Origin: Pomphorhynchus laevis | Lineage: Eukaryota; Acanthocephala; Palaeacanthocephala; Echinorhynchida; Pomphorhynchidae | Assembly (NCBI GenBank): GCA_012934845.2 | Contig: WNNJ02001050.1 | Coordinates: 1 to 64,000 of the forward strand | DNA: 64,000 nucleotides | Direction: 5' to 3' | In this document: in pieces, positions 43,701 through 53,080 of the stretch | Numbering within the stretch: position 1 is the first letter of the stretch | How the letters are laid out: each line of letters begins with the position of its first letter | Notes under the pieces: model-generated | Database searches by the model: none | What the model was told of the DNA's origin: nothing | Seen by the model: the letters and a program-made list of their open reading frames with translations, nothing else | Program-made: the position numbers and the translations under genes

Positions 43701-45055
43701 GAACGATCTAGCATATATTTTACAAGTATGTTTTAACATATTTCGTAAACACCAAACACTAACGTTCAATTGTCTTCAAAAAATAAGCATGTTGCGATTT
43801 AACACAGTATAAATTTGCAGTAATTTAGACGCAATAAAGTAGCAATGTTTTGATTATTTGAATGTAAAAATTTGAACGTAAGATCATTGTTAAATTTTCT
43901 CTTTTCATAAAAAGAAATCAAATCAAATAATGCTAAATAAAATTTAAATCATTAAATAATGATAAATAATAAATAATTGTTATGTTAAATATTTAAATAA
44001 TTTAAATCGACTTAACATTTAAAATTAAAATTAAAACTAAAAATCAAATTTTAGGAATTGACTAATGTAAATAACAGAAGATGTATCAGAATAAGGATTA
44101 GCGGTCATCAGGAGGAACTGCTATGTTATTAGGTTTCAAGCTATAAACCTTACCAATTCTGATAAAGTAAGAACAAGATACACTAGTTAATCAAATATCA
44201 TCAGAGAAAATACGTCATAAGCATTTATTGAGACCAGTTGCTATGCTGAGTCATGTAATAGGGACCGAAACTCTATAACATAAAAGGCATTGTATCGCAA
44301 TGGAATAATATCCTATGACATGCAACTTCACAGATACTACAAATGTGCTTATCTTAGCCTCTGGATCAATATCATGACCAATTTGTCAACTATTACAGAT
44401 TGAAACGCACGAGTCGATTAAACTTATTGCTATAGATGTTTTAAAGATAAAGTTTCTGTTTGACCCATATTTTCCTATGAAACTCCTTGTTGCACATTCT
44501 GCAAATTCGAACGTGATTTTGAACGGAACGGTGAAATATAAAGATCCAAGTACATCAAAATAATAGACCGAATTTAACACTTAAGATTTATTCGAGTTGT
44601 TATTCGAGATGCAAAGTGTTTAAAACATTAAATTAAAAAATCTTATAAATTATTGGATCAAATTACAAATCATTCAATTATATAACAACAGTTTTATTGG
44701 CATTGCGAATTATGAATAAACAGCAATTACGAAAATGAAGTTTGTCCTGTTCTTCCCAAAAATTTTATTGACTCTGGATCAAATCAGATTTACATTCCTA
44801 AGAAACTGATAATATAATGTTATCTTATTGTTCTTCATTTATCAATACAATTATAGTCTGTTAAAGTATTTCAAAATGTTTAAATATTTTTCATTTTTAC
44901 ATTGGAAATAAATTCATTTGAATAAATTCATGCAGTAAATGTTTATAAATTTAATCAACAAACAACTTTACGATTATTATTTAACTAACAAATGTGACGA
45001 TATTGATACAAATATTGATGTCGCTGAAAAATAAGAATTTGCTCATTTCAATAAG
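43701..45055 (-). repeat. Spacer with worn family D tail D7 (about 43930-44290, minus)
   Basis: AATGATAAATAATAAATAAT, AATTGACTAATGTAAATAAC, GTATCAGAATAAGGATTAG, GGTCATCAGGAGGAACTGCT and AGATACACTAGTTAATCAAA follow the family D tail order on the minus strand. Nothing recognisable lies from 44300 to 45055 except AT-rich sequence. Confidence 0.6.
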
Positions 45056-46640
45056 CTAACTGAGTCTACGTATTTTATATTGCAAATTAAAAATAATGCA
45101 AAATAAAAGTTAAATAGTTAAATAATAAAAAATTAATTAATAATAAATAATTGTTATAAGATTTTATATAATTTAAATCAAGATGAATTATAAACTGAAA
45201 TTAAAAATAAAAATCAATTTTTATGAATTGACTAATAGATAACAAACTATGTATCAGAATAAGGATTAGAGGTCATCAGGAGGAACTGCTATGCTATCAG
45301 GTTTCGGCCCCTAAATCCTCTACCCAACATAGCAGCGGGGCCAAATACATGCTAATGATGTATTTCCTCTGAAATAACTATCTAGTATCTTATTCTAATA
45401 CAAAGTATATTATTTATTATCCATCCATAAAAATTTGCCACTTAAGAGTTTAAATTTATTCTTTATATTATTGTGTTGATTTATATATTTTACTATTTTC
45501 TGCTTGATGTTATTTTTATAGTAACCTAGTTTAAAATATGTATCTATTAAATTATTTAAATGATTTTGAAGAAAGCCAATATCATTACATATTGTTGCAA
45601 TTCTTAAAATTTCATTATTTAATGTATTATATTTTATATTATATGGTATGCATGAATGCTCATGCAAAAATATGTTTCTTGTAAATTTAAATATGTCATC
45701 TTTACGATATAAATTAATAGTAGTTTTAGTTAATGTTAATTTAAATGTTCATATCTAGATATACACCTTCTTTATCATCAATATTGGTTTTGTTAAGAAT
45801 AAGGCTTTCTGGATAAATTTGTTCACTAATTGAATAAAAATTATTAGAATTAAATACACATATATCATCAATATATCGAAACATATATTTCATATATTTA
45901 TATAGTTTAGATTTTTTGTACATAGTTATGACAAATTCATATTCTATATTGCTTAAAAATAGATCAGCTATAATTGGGCTACTATTACCTCCCATTTGAA
46001 CACCTTTTACTTGTCTAAATATAGATGTTCAACTTTCAAATAATTTTGCTTTATCAAAATATTTAAGGATTCTATTAATTCAATTTTATCCATATATTTA
46101 TATTTACTTGATGGTTTATTTTATTTAATTAAAATAAATCATTATTATTTATTTACTTTTAGAATTATTTAAAAGTCCGGTTATATTTATGTTATCTATA
46201 CAGTTATAATGAAGTTTATGGTCAGTGTATATTTTTTATTGTTATTATTAACATTTGTTCTCCGATTATAGTATTTTATATTATAATAACTGTCTCTTAT
46301 ACAACTTAGCATATCATAGTCGTTAATTAATGTTTAATTTACTGAACAAATGATTTATTTAGAAAAACTTCTTATATTTACATAAAGATCTTTTATCTTA
46401 TTATCTCTCAAAGTTGTTTTAATATTTCTAATTGTTCATTTATATACTTATCTTTTTAATATTTCTATTTTTCTTATTCCTTTTATCACCATGACTTCTT
46501 GGTTTGCGTCTAACCTGATTATTATAATATAGTTGTTTATTATGTACTATACTACTTCTGTCATGATTGATTATTGTAATCTCCATCAAAACGATCCACA
46601 AATAGTAGATCAAATTCAATTCAATCTATTAACCAAAAAC
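45056..46640 (-). mobile_element. Family D copy D2 with internal deletion (minus)
   Basis: The tail starts at 45056 (GCTAACTGAGTCTACGTATT), followed on the minus strand by the RT C-terminal frames (45995-45410) and, beyond 46120, by the 5' leader of the family: at 46140-46260 it matches 58030-58150 of copy D4 in reverse (TAAATAATTCTAAAAGTAAA, ATATACACTGACCATAAA). The leader is joined directly to CATCAAGTAAATATAAATAT, so about 1 kb of coding sequence (RT N-terminal half) is missing compared with D4. Such internally deleted forms are how non-autonomous families start. Confidence 0.75.
45410..45995 (-). pseudogene. RT C-terminal part of family D copy D2
   Basis: Two frames (45995-45741 and 45667-45410): MGGNSSPIIADLFLSNIEYEF, MFRYIDDICVFNSNNF (YIDD), EQIYPESLILNKTNIDDKE, then HEHSCIPYNIKYNTLNNEIL, NDIGFLQNHLNNLIDTYFKL and WMDNK at the end. 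Very similar to D3 over most of its length. A break between the two frames makes it inactive. Confidence 0.75.
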
Positions 46641-47154
46641 GTATTACATTAAATTAAACTTTTTTCTATAAATATTAATATATAATAATTATTATGTATA
46701 ATATATTATATAAAATATTTATAGTAAAAAACTATAAATATTATAAAAACTACAAACTATTTTTTTATTATAAATATTATATAATATAATATATTTTATA
46801 TTATATTTTTATATATTATAAATATACTTGACCGAAGATATAATAGTAAATTATTAATTGAAAGTTACGATTATTAGGTCTTCTTCAGGAAATCTAAAGC
46901 AATAAAATTAATATCATAAGTTTGAGAAAATAAAATTAGTTTAAGCTCAAGAATTTATATTTTACTAATGTAGTGTATCAAAAGTTATCATCCAGCATGT
47001 CAGAATTCTCACGTCAGAATTCTCATATTCCAAAATTCAAAGATTTTAAAAACCACATATCAAAATTCTCAAATGTCAGATTGTTTAATGACTAGAATGT
47101 TGTGAATAAAAAGTTAATCTTATAGATAAAGAGTTCATTTTGTGAATAAATCAG
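46641..47154. other. AT-rich spacer, nothing recognised
   Basis: Dominated by TATAATAT-type sequence at 46660-46820. A short run of related phrases (CAGAATTCTCACGTCAGAAT, CCAAAATTCAAAG, CAAAATTCTCAAATGTCAG) at 47000-47085 is a degenerate local repeat. Confidence 0.5.
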
Positions 47155-47690
47155 AGTAGCTAACTGAGCTACGTGTTTCATACATTTTTTAAATTAAAAA
47201 ACTAAAAAATAAATGATTTAATAATAAATAATTAAATAATTATAAATAATAAATAATTAAATAATTAAAAATAATAAATAATTGCTATATAAGATTTTAT
47301 TTAATTTATATTTATAAAGTTAAAATTTCAAATTGAAATTTAAAATGTAAATTAAATTTTACAAATTAACTTAAAAATAACAGACAATGCATCACACTAA
47401 GGATGTATCGTCTGTTATCAAGAGATGTAATTAATTAAAATGTAATCAAGAGAACCTGATTCCATGGCTCAATATAGCAGCTAACCCTAGTAAATGCTAA
47501 TGACGTATTTCCTCTGATAATATTTGATTAACTAGTGTATCTTGTTCTAATATAAAGTATATTTATTAAACATCCATACAAAATTTTCTCTTAAAAGTTT
47601 AAATTTATTTTTAATTGTTAATTTATAGATTTTACTTTTTTTGTTTGACTTTATTATTTTATTTTTATAGAAATTTAGTTTATATATAAT
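47155..47690 (-). mobile_element. Family D copy D5, tail and end of RT (minus)
   Basis: CAGCTACTC-type end (GCTAACTGAGCTACGTGTTT at 47161), an AT-rich part, ACTTAAAAATAACAGACAAT, then the RT C-terminus on the minus strand (LNFYKNKIIKSNKKSKIYKL, TIKNKFKLLRENFVWMFNK). It breaks off at about 47685, where the 362-bp satellite begins. More diverged than D2 and D3. Confidence 0.7.
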
Positions 47691-48466
47691 AGTAGCGCAC
47701 AGGTGTGCTGAGTAGACAACGGTCCAGGATTTCTTTCGAAATACGGCATTTATACTAAATGGTGTTGCTTGATAGACTGGACTTTGATTCATGACTTTCA
47801 GTCAGCATGTCACTTTTAGACGATCAATGAGTACCCGGCAACACTCATCAGTAGAATGAAGTACTCACTGGTCGTTTCGGTTGCCTGTGACATCGTGAAT
47901 AAAGACGTTTCCGATACTTTGCTTAATTGTCTGAGGCTTTCGCTCTTAACCAGATCGAATTGCTGTGCGGACCATCCTTAAACACTAGGCAGAGGTTGTT
48001 GCTGAATTGTCGCTGCACTCGTTGGATTCTTAATGGATACGGCATGTATAATAGTAGTGCACGGATGTGCTGAGTAGACAACGGTCCAGGATTTCTTTCG
48101 AAATACGGCATTTATACTAAATGGTGTTGCTTGATAGACTGGACTTTGATTCATGACTATCAGTCATCATGTCACTTTTAGACGATCAATGAGTACCCGG
48201 CAACACTCATCAGTAGAATGAAGTACTCACTGATCGTTTCGGTTGCCTGTGACATTGTAAATAAAGGCGTTTCCGATACTTTGCTTAATTGTCTGAGGCT
48301 TACGCTCTTAACCAGATCGAATTGCTGTGCGGACCATCCTTAAACACTAGGCAGAGGTTGTTGCTGAATTGTCGCTGCACTCGTCGGATTCTTAATGGAT
48401 ACGGCAGGTATAATAGTAGTGCACGGATGTGCTGAGTAGACAACTGTCCAGGATTTCTTATATATA
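47685..48466 (-). repeat. 362-bp tandem satellite, two full units and a partial third
   Basis: TATAATAGTAG recurs at 47685, 48047 and 48409, exactly 362 bp apart, and GTGCTGAGTAGACAAC at 47705, 48067 and 48429. The third unit stops after about 57 bp (CCAGGATTTCTTA). Units 1 and 2 differ at only a handful of sites. On the minus strand each unit holds GGCAACCGAAACGACCAGT, then TTCTACTGATGAGTGTTGCC, so the 6-bp strands GGCAAC and GTTGCC sit directly beside GAAAC and CTGATGA. A diverged single unit is at 29.04-29.44 kb. Small frames in it are not conserved as proteins. Confidence 0.88.
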
Positions 48467-48469
48467 CGG

Positions 48470-49250
48470 TGTATAAAGTAATAACAACCATTTCTTGTTG
48501 TTGTTAACCCAAAGCTCATGACCATAGGTTTAGATAGAAACGAAGATTTTGAGGTAAATTAAAAGCTTCACCTGAAAACTTAACTACCGTTTCACCACGA
48601 CAGGCCTGTATAAAGAATGTATTGCTGCGTTAGCAAAGCAGATCCGTTCTCATTATCTTTGATGTTACTGCAGTCCCTGGAAAAAATACTCCAAAATACT
48701 TAAATTCCTCCACATCAGCAAGAACCGTTGTCCCAAACGGGTTGACATTGACACCTGAATCCGAGACGAGCAAATAGAGATAGTCTTGGAGGTACTAACC
48801 AACATCCCTGTTGCTTGGCATTTAATCGTAAATTGATCTAGTAGGCATTGTAAGTTATCAGGATAATAAGCAAACGAGACAACATCATCTGCAAAAGTAG
48901 AGTTGGTATCCTGATGGAACCAATCTATAGACTAATATCCGACAGAGCAGCCCGTTTCGTAATTTTGTTCATGTAAACAAGATACAAAAGTTGAGACAAA
49001 AGACGACCCTTACGAAGCCCAAGTCCTTCTAGAAATAATTCAGACTTCCTACCTAGAACCCGAATGCAACTTATACATGGTTTATGCATAGAAGCTATAG
49101 CTACCCGAAGATAGTGTGATACTACATACTTCTTTAGTATCTCTCACAACCTAGCCCGCGGAACTCGATCGAAAGCCTTCTCCAAATCTAAAAAGCACAT
49201 GTAGACTGGTTGAGCGAACTCCTAAGACCGTTCGAGGATGGCTGAGAGAG
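48470..49250 (-). mobile_element. RTE-like LINE RT fragment (minus)
   Basis: The minus strand reads QPVYMCFLDLEKAFDRVPRA (49215-49160; RT motif A), VAIASMHKPCISCIRVLG, GLGLRKGRLLSQLLYLVYMN (normally GLRQGC.LSPLLF..YM; about 49025-48970), and near the end TYGHELWV (about 48520). This is the palm of the RTE/Rex3-type RT common in animals. Stops interrupt every part and the YADD box is lost. It adjoins the satellite array on its 3' side. Confidence 0.75.
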
Positions 49251-49559
49251 TAAAAAGCTAATCCGTAGTTAGATCCGTAGCTGATCAGTAAGTATAATTC
49301 ATCCTTGATCCGTAGGTATGAAGTCTATATACTTCATATTGACTTTATAACGACTGCCTATGTACAATCGATAATAACTGAATATAAAATACCAGAACGA
49401 TGTTCCAGCGCAAAAGTAATCTCGAAACAATGTTCTAGCTTGTAGAACGAATAACGCATCCAATATTTTACTCAAAGTTAAACCGGATTATAAATAAAAA
49501 ATAATCCCAACTTTTATGTAATTTATTATAAATTGATTGTTCACCCATTTTAAATTATA

Positions 49560-50125
49560 TTGAATTCGTGGAGATAGTGAAATTACTATTATTAAAAGTC
49601 AAATTTTCGATAGTTAAAACTGTATCATCCTCAGGACAAAATTATGAAAATGTATAACGAAATCAAAATAAATAGTTAGTTGACGACGCAGTACATCAAA
49701 GTGTTCAAAATCCTTTCCAGAATTATGTTTACCACAGTGCAGTAGATCAAATAACTAAATGTGCTCATTTTTATTAAAACAAAAATTATACACTGAAACA
49801 TTTACTAGGTATATAATGAAACAAATAATAATTGAGATCAAAATAAAATTTAAATTAAAATAAATAAAAATAAACCAACATAAAAACTAAAATAAAAAAT
49901 TAAAACAAAACTTATCAATTACATAAAATAATAAATTTAACAAACAAAACATTTAATTATAATTATAAAATATTAGTTATAATATTTCTGTATTCTTCGT
50001 TTTAAAATACTGTTTTCCACCGATATTATTACACTATTCTCGATTTGTCCTGAGGATAATAGCAGTTAGCTATCGAAAATTTGACTTGTAATAAAAATAA
50101 TAATAATTTCACTCTCTTCATTAAT
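49560..50125. mobile_element. Element with inverted ends carrying hammerhead-like motifs
   Basis: Inverted ends of about 75 bp: GATAGTGAAATTACTATTAT, AAGTCAAATTTTCGATAG and CATCCTCAGGACAAA on the left (49572-49640), and their complement on the right (50040-50120). Each end reads outwards as CCTGAGGAT, A/GATA..., TATCGAAAA. The 400 bp between the ends is AT-rich and codes for nothing visible. It looks like a non-autonomous element, possibly a PLE derivative with inverted pseudo-terminal repeats. Confidence 0.65.
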
Positions 50126-51225
50126 TAAAATAATTTTACGCAATTACTCATTATATTGTTGAAATACAGTAATATAATGATTTTGAGCATTCTAGATTGC
50201 AATATGGCAGTTAATATAAAAAAGAAAGAAAGTATGCATTAAACAGGAAAATCAGCATCAGAGACTCTATGATTAATCAACTGATTTTCTTACGTGTATT
50301 TTTTATGATGTAGATATTAAGCTTTTATTTAAAATAATTGAAACACAAAGTGTTTCAATTATTTTAAGCAAATATACTAAGTGATAAAAATATACAGCTT
50401 TTAAAATGAGTAAAATCCTTTATATAAAATAATGTTAGAATCTGCACTACTCAATATTTAATGTCCATAGACAGAGTGATGATACAAAAATATCGCGAGT
50501 TATATTTTTAATGTTATAATTATTCATAAGTTATAATTTGAACAGTTAAACAAATTAAAAACTTAATGAACGTGAATAAATTAACTTTTCGTATAAGTTT
50601 GCAAACAATTTAATCACCCTTAAACTAGAGTAGAGTTTAGTAAATCTCAATTTTGTCTTAAACGTGATTTGTTATTTCCGAATGATTTCAATATGATTTC
50701 TAATGTGTATTGTGTTTGTCAAAAGTTGACCATTTGTGCTTTTTTAATTACAGTGTATTTTTGGATTTATATAGCATTACATTTAATCTACTTAATTATT
50801 AATATTCAAATCAATATTGTTCATCTACATTTATGTTATAGCAACATATTAGCTCGGGATCTGTATTTTCAATGTGTTCAAAACATTATGTTCACAAATT
50901 AAGTTTTGCAATAAATAAGTTTAATTCACTGCAAAGGACTGTTAATTATCAACTGTTTTGTATTAATTACGGTTAAAACAAATCGGATCACTTAATTAAA
51001 AATAAATATTTTGTAATTTACGTAAAATAAAAAATATAAATATGTTAATCTAGAAAAAAGGATTTTTATAACAATATTTTTATGAATTAATTAGTAGATA
51101 ATATATTATTAAATATAATAAAGATTGAAGGTATTTATGATGAACTGCTATTTTATCATGCTTCGGCCCCTGTTCCTTAGCTTAACATAGAAGCGGGCAA
51201 AATACATACATGCTAATAAAATTAC
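50126..51225. other. AT-rich spacer, nothing recognised
   Basis: A short foldback around AATTGAAACACAAAGTGTTT (50336-50365) and a possible worn family D end near 51080-51200 (ATTAATTAGTAGATAATA, GAACTGCTATTTTATCATGC). A 77-codon frame at 50669-50902 is hydrophobic with no recognisable homology and is likely chance. Confidence 0.45.
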
Positions 51226-51227
51226 GG

Positions 51228-51395
51228 AAACGAAGAAATTATTTTTATTTTAAAAATTACAATATTTCGATAGCTACTGCAATCATTTTCAGGTAAATTA
51301 AAAATTGTTTGTAATTTTCCTGAAGATGATAGTAGGTGCTTCCGAAATACTGTAATTTTGGTAAGAAAACTAATGTCTTGGTTCCTGTGAATATA
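51228..51395. repeat. Foldback pair of hammerhead-like motifs
   Basis: Left (minus) CCTGAAAATGATTGCAGTAG, CTATCGAAATATTG; right (plus) CCTGAAGATGATAGTAGGTG, CTTCCGAAATACTG. The inner 40 bp folds back (AAATTAAAAATTGTTTGTAA). Outer parts ACGAAGAAATTATTTT and GAAAACTAATGTCTTGGTTCC are only loosely complementary. Confidence 0.65.
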
Positions 51396-51596
51396 AAAAA
51401 CTATAACAAGAAATAAATGAATATTTTCAATGCATGCTAATGATGTACATCATCTTATATATTGTGATATCAGAAGGTAACATCTTATTATCACACATAA
51501 CGCATTATTTACTCTGTCTTACATCAAAAATTTAAGGATTAACACAATTATTTGTCTGCAAATTTTACATTCACCAAATTTTTCAATAAATTAAAT

Positions 51597-52880
51597 CAGC
51601 TAACTGAGTCTACGTATTTAATATAATTATAAAATAAACAAAACATAATAATGCTAAATCAAAATTTAATAATTAAATAATAAAATTAATAATTGCTTTT
51701 AGATTTTCTATAATTTAAATTTTCTATAATTTAAATCAAGTTAAAAAAATGAAATTTAAAATAAACGTCATTTTTATGAATTGAGTAATAAATAACAGAC
51801 GTTGTATCAGAATAATAATTAGAGGTCATCAGGAGGAACCGCTATGCTATCAGGTTTCGGCCCCTAACTCCTCTACCCAACATAGCAGCGGGGCCAAATA
51901 CATGCTAATGATGTATTTCCTCTGAAATAACTATCTAGTATCTTATTCTAATACAAAGTATATTATTTATTATCCATCCATAAAAATTTGCCACTTAAGA
52001 GTTTAAATTTATTCTTTATATTATTGTGTTGATTTATATATTTTACTATTTTCTGCTTGATGTTATTTTTATAGTAACCTAGTTTAAAATATGTATCTAT
52101 TAAATTATTTAAATGATTTTGAAGAAAGCAAATATCATTACATATTGTTGCAATTCTTAAAATTTCATTATTTAATGTATTATATTTTATATTATATGGT
52201 ATGCATGAATGCTCATGCAAAAATATGTTTCTTGTAAATTTAAATATGTCATCTTTACGATATAAATTAATAGTAGTTTTAGTTAATGTTAATTTAATGT
52301 TCATATCTAGATATACACCTTCTTTATCATCAATATTGGTTTTGTTAAGAATGAGGCTTTCTGGATAAATGTGCTCACTAATTGAATAAAAATTATTAGA
52401 ATTAAATACACATATATCATTAATGTATCGAAACATATATTTCATATATTTATATTGTTTAGATTTAGTTTTTACACAGTTATGAACAAATTCATATTCT
52501 ATAAAGCTTAAAAACAAGTCAGCTATAATTGGGCTACTATTACCACCCATTGGAACACCTTTTACTTGTCTAAATATAGATGTCCCTACTTTTAAATAAT
52601 TTTGATTTATCAAAATATTTAAGGATTCTATTAATTCAATTTTATCCATATATTTATATTTATTTGATGGTTTAATTTTTGTTAGATAGGCGTTATAATT
52701 ATTATAACATATATATGTATATCTTTTTCCGAATATAAGATTAATTAATTTTACTAACGCTTCTTTAATATCTACTAAATCTAGATTTGTATAAAGAGTA
52801 CTAAAATCGTATGTATTTATATTTTGAAAATTTATTCCTTTTGTCTGTTCTAAAAATTCTTTTGTAGAATTAATTTGTAG
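51597..52880 (-). mobile_element. Family D copy D3, best-preserved RT (minus)
   Basis: From 51597 (GCTAACTGAGTCTACGTATT) through the conserved tail (51790-51900) into an RT frame open on the minus strand from about 52880 to 51963. The tail holds GGGGCCGAAACCTGATAGCA, then CCTCCTGATGACCTC. Copies D2 and D3 are almost identical over the last 450 bp of tail and coding sequence, so they moved recently or were converted. The 5' leader seen in D2 and D4 is not present; at 52885 another RT remnant begins. Confidence 0.8.
51963..52880 (-). CDS. RT of family D copy D3, N-terminally incomplete
   Basis: About 305 codons open; the first ATG, at 52649, gives 228. Before it: EFLEQTKGINFQNINTYDFS, TLYTNLDL (motif A, DFSTLYTN), LINLIFGKRYTYICYNNYN. 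After it: RQVKGVPMGGNSSPIIADLF (motif B; residues 27-46 from the ATG), then RYINDICVFNSNNF. Other copies have YIDD here; D3 has YIND, so the first catalytic Asp of motif C is Asn, and this otherwise open frame is probably inactive. EHIYPESLILNKTNIDDKE and the C-terminal helices follow. PLE-like RT without a visible endonuclease. Confidence 0.78.
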   Translation of the reverse strand, partial: LQINSTKEFLEQTKGINFQNINTYDFSTLYTNLDLVDIKEALVKLINLIFGKRYTYICYNNYNAYLTKIKPSNKYKYMDKIELIESLNILINQNYLKVGTSIFRQVKGVPMGGNSSPIIADLFLSFIEYEFVHNCVKTKSKQYKYMKYMFRYINDICVFNSNNFYSISEHIYPESLILNKTNIDDKEGVYLDMNIKLTLTKTTINLYRKDDIFKFTRNIFLHEHSCIPYNIKYNTLNNEILRIATICNDICFLQNHLNNLIDTYFKLGYYKNNIKQKIVKYINQHNNIKNKFKLLSGKFLWMDNK

Positions 52881-52884
52881 AAGA

Positions 52885-53080
52885 ATTTAAATTTATTTTT
52901 CAATAATACTTTGATGACTTATATATTTGGCAATTTTTTGCGTGGTTATATAGGACCCTACTTTAAAATACTCGAATTTAGATAATGCAAATATTCTGAT
53001 GTTTTTATTAGATGAAATAAATGTTGGTAGTTCTACAAGCAACATATGCTGTAAGAAGTCATTGAAATAAAGTTAATAAT
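52885..53080 (-). pseudogene. C-terminal remnant of another PLE-like RT
   Basis: The minus strand reads FLQHMLLVELPTFISSNKNI, RIFALSKFEYFKVGSYITTQ, KIAKYISHQSIIEK. The pattern (FLQ, then L..FKVG.Y....KI.KYI.QH) parallels the C-terminus of family D (FLQNHLNNLIDTYFKLGYYK...KIVKYINQH) but is not the same subfamily. Short and isolated. Confidence 0.4.

Noticed and set aside
47000-47085. CRISPR-like short repeats
   Set aside because: Only a few degenerate CAGAATTCTCA phrases with irregular spacing; eukaryotic AT-rich context.
47923-48525. Repeated small frames (HIRALLLYMPYPLRIQRVQR and similar) as duplicated genes
   Set aside because: They follow the 362-bp tandem unit and are not kept in frame in the diverged copy at 29 kb.
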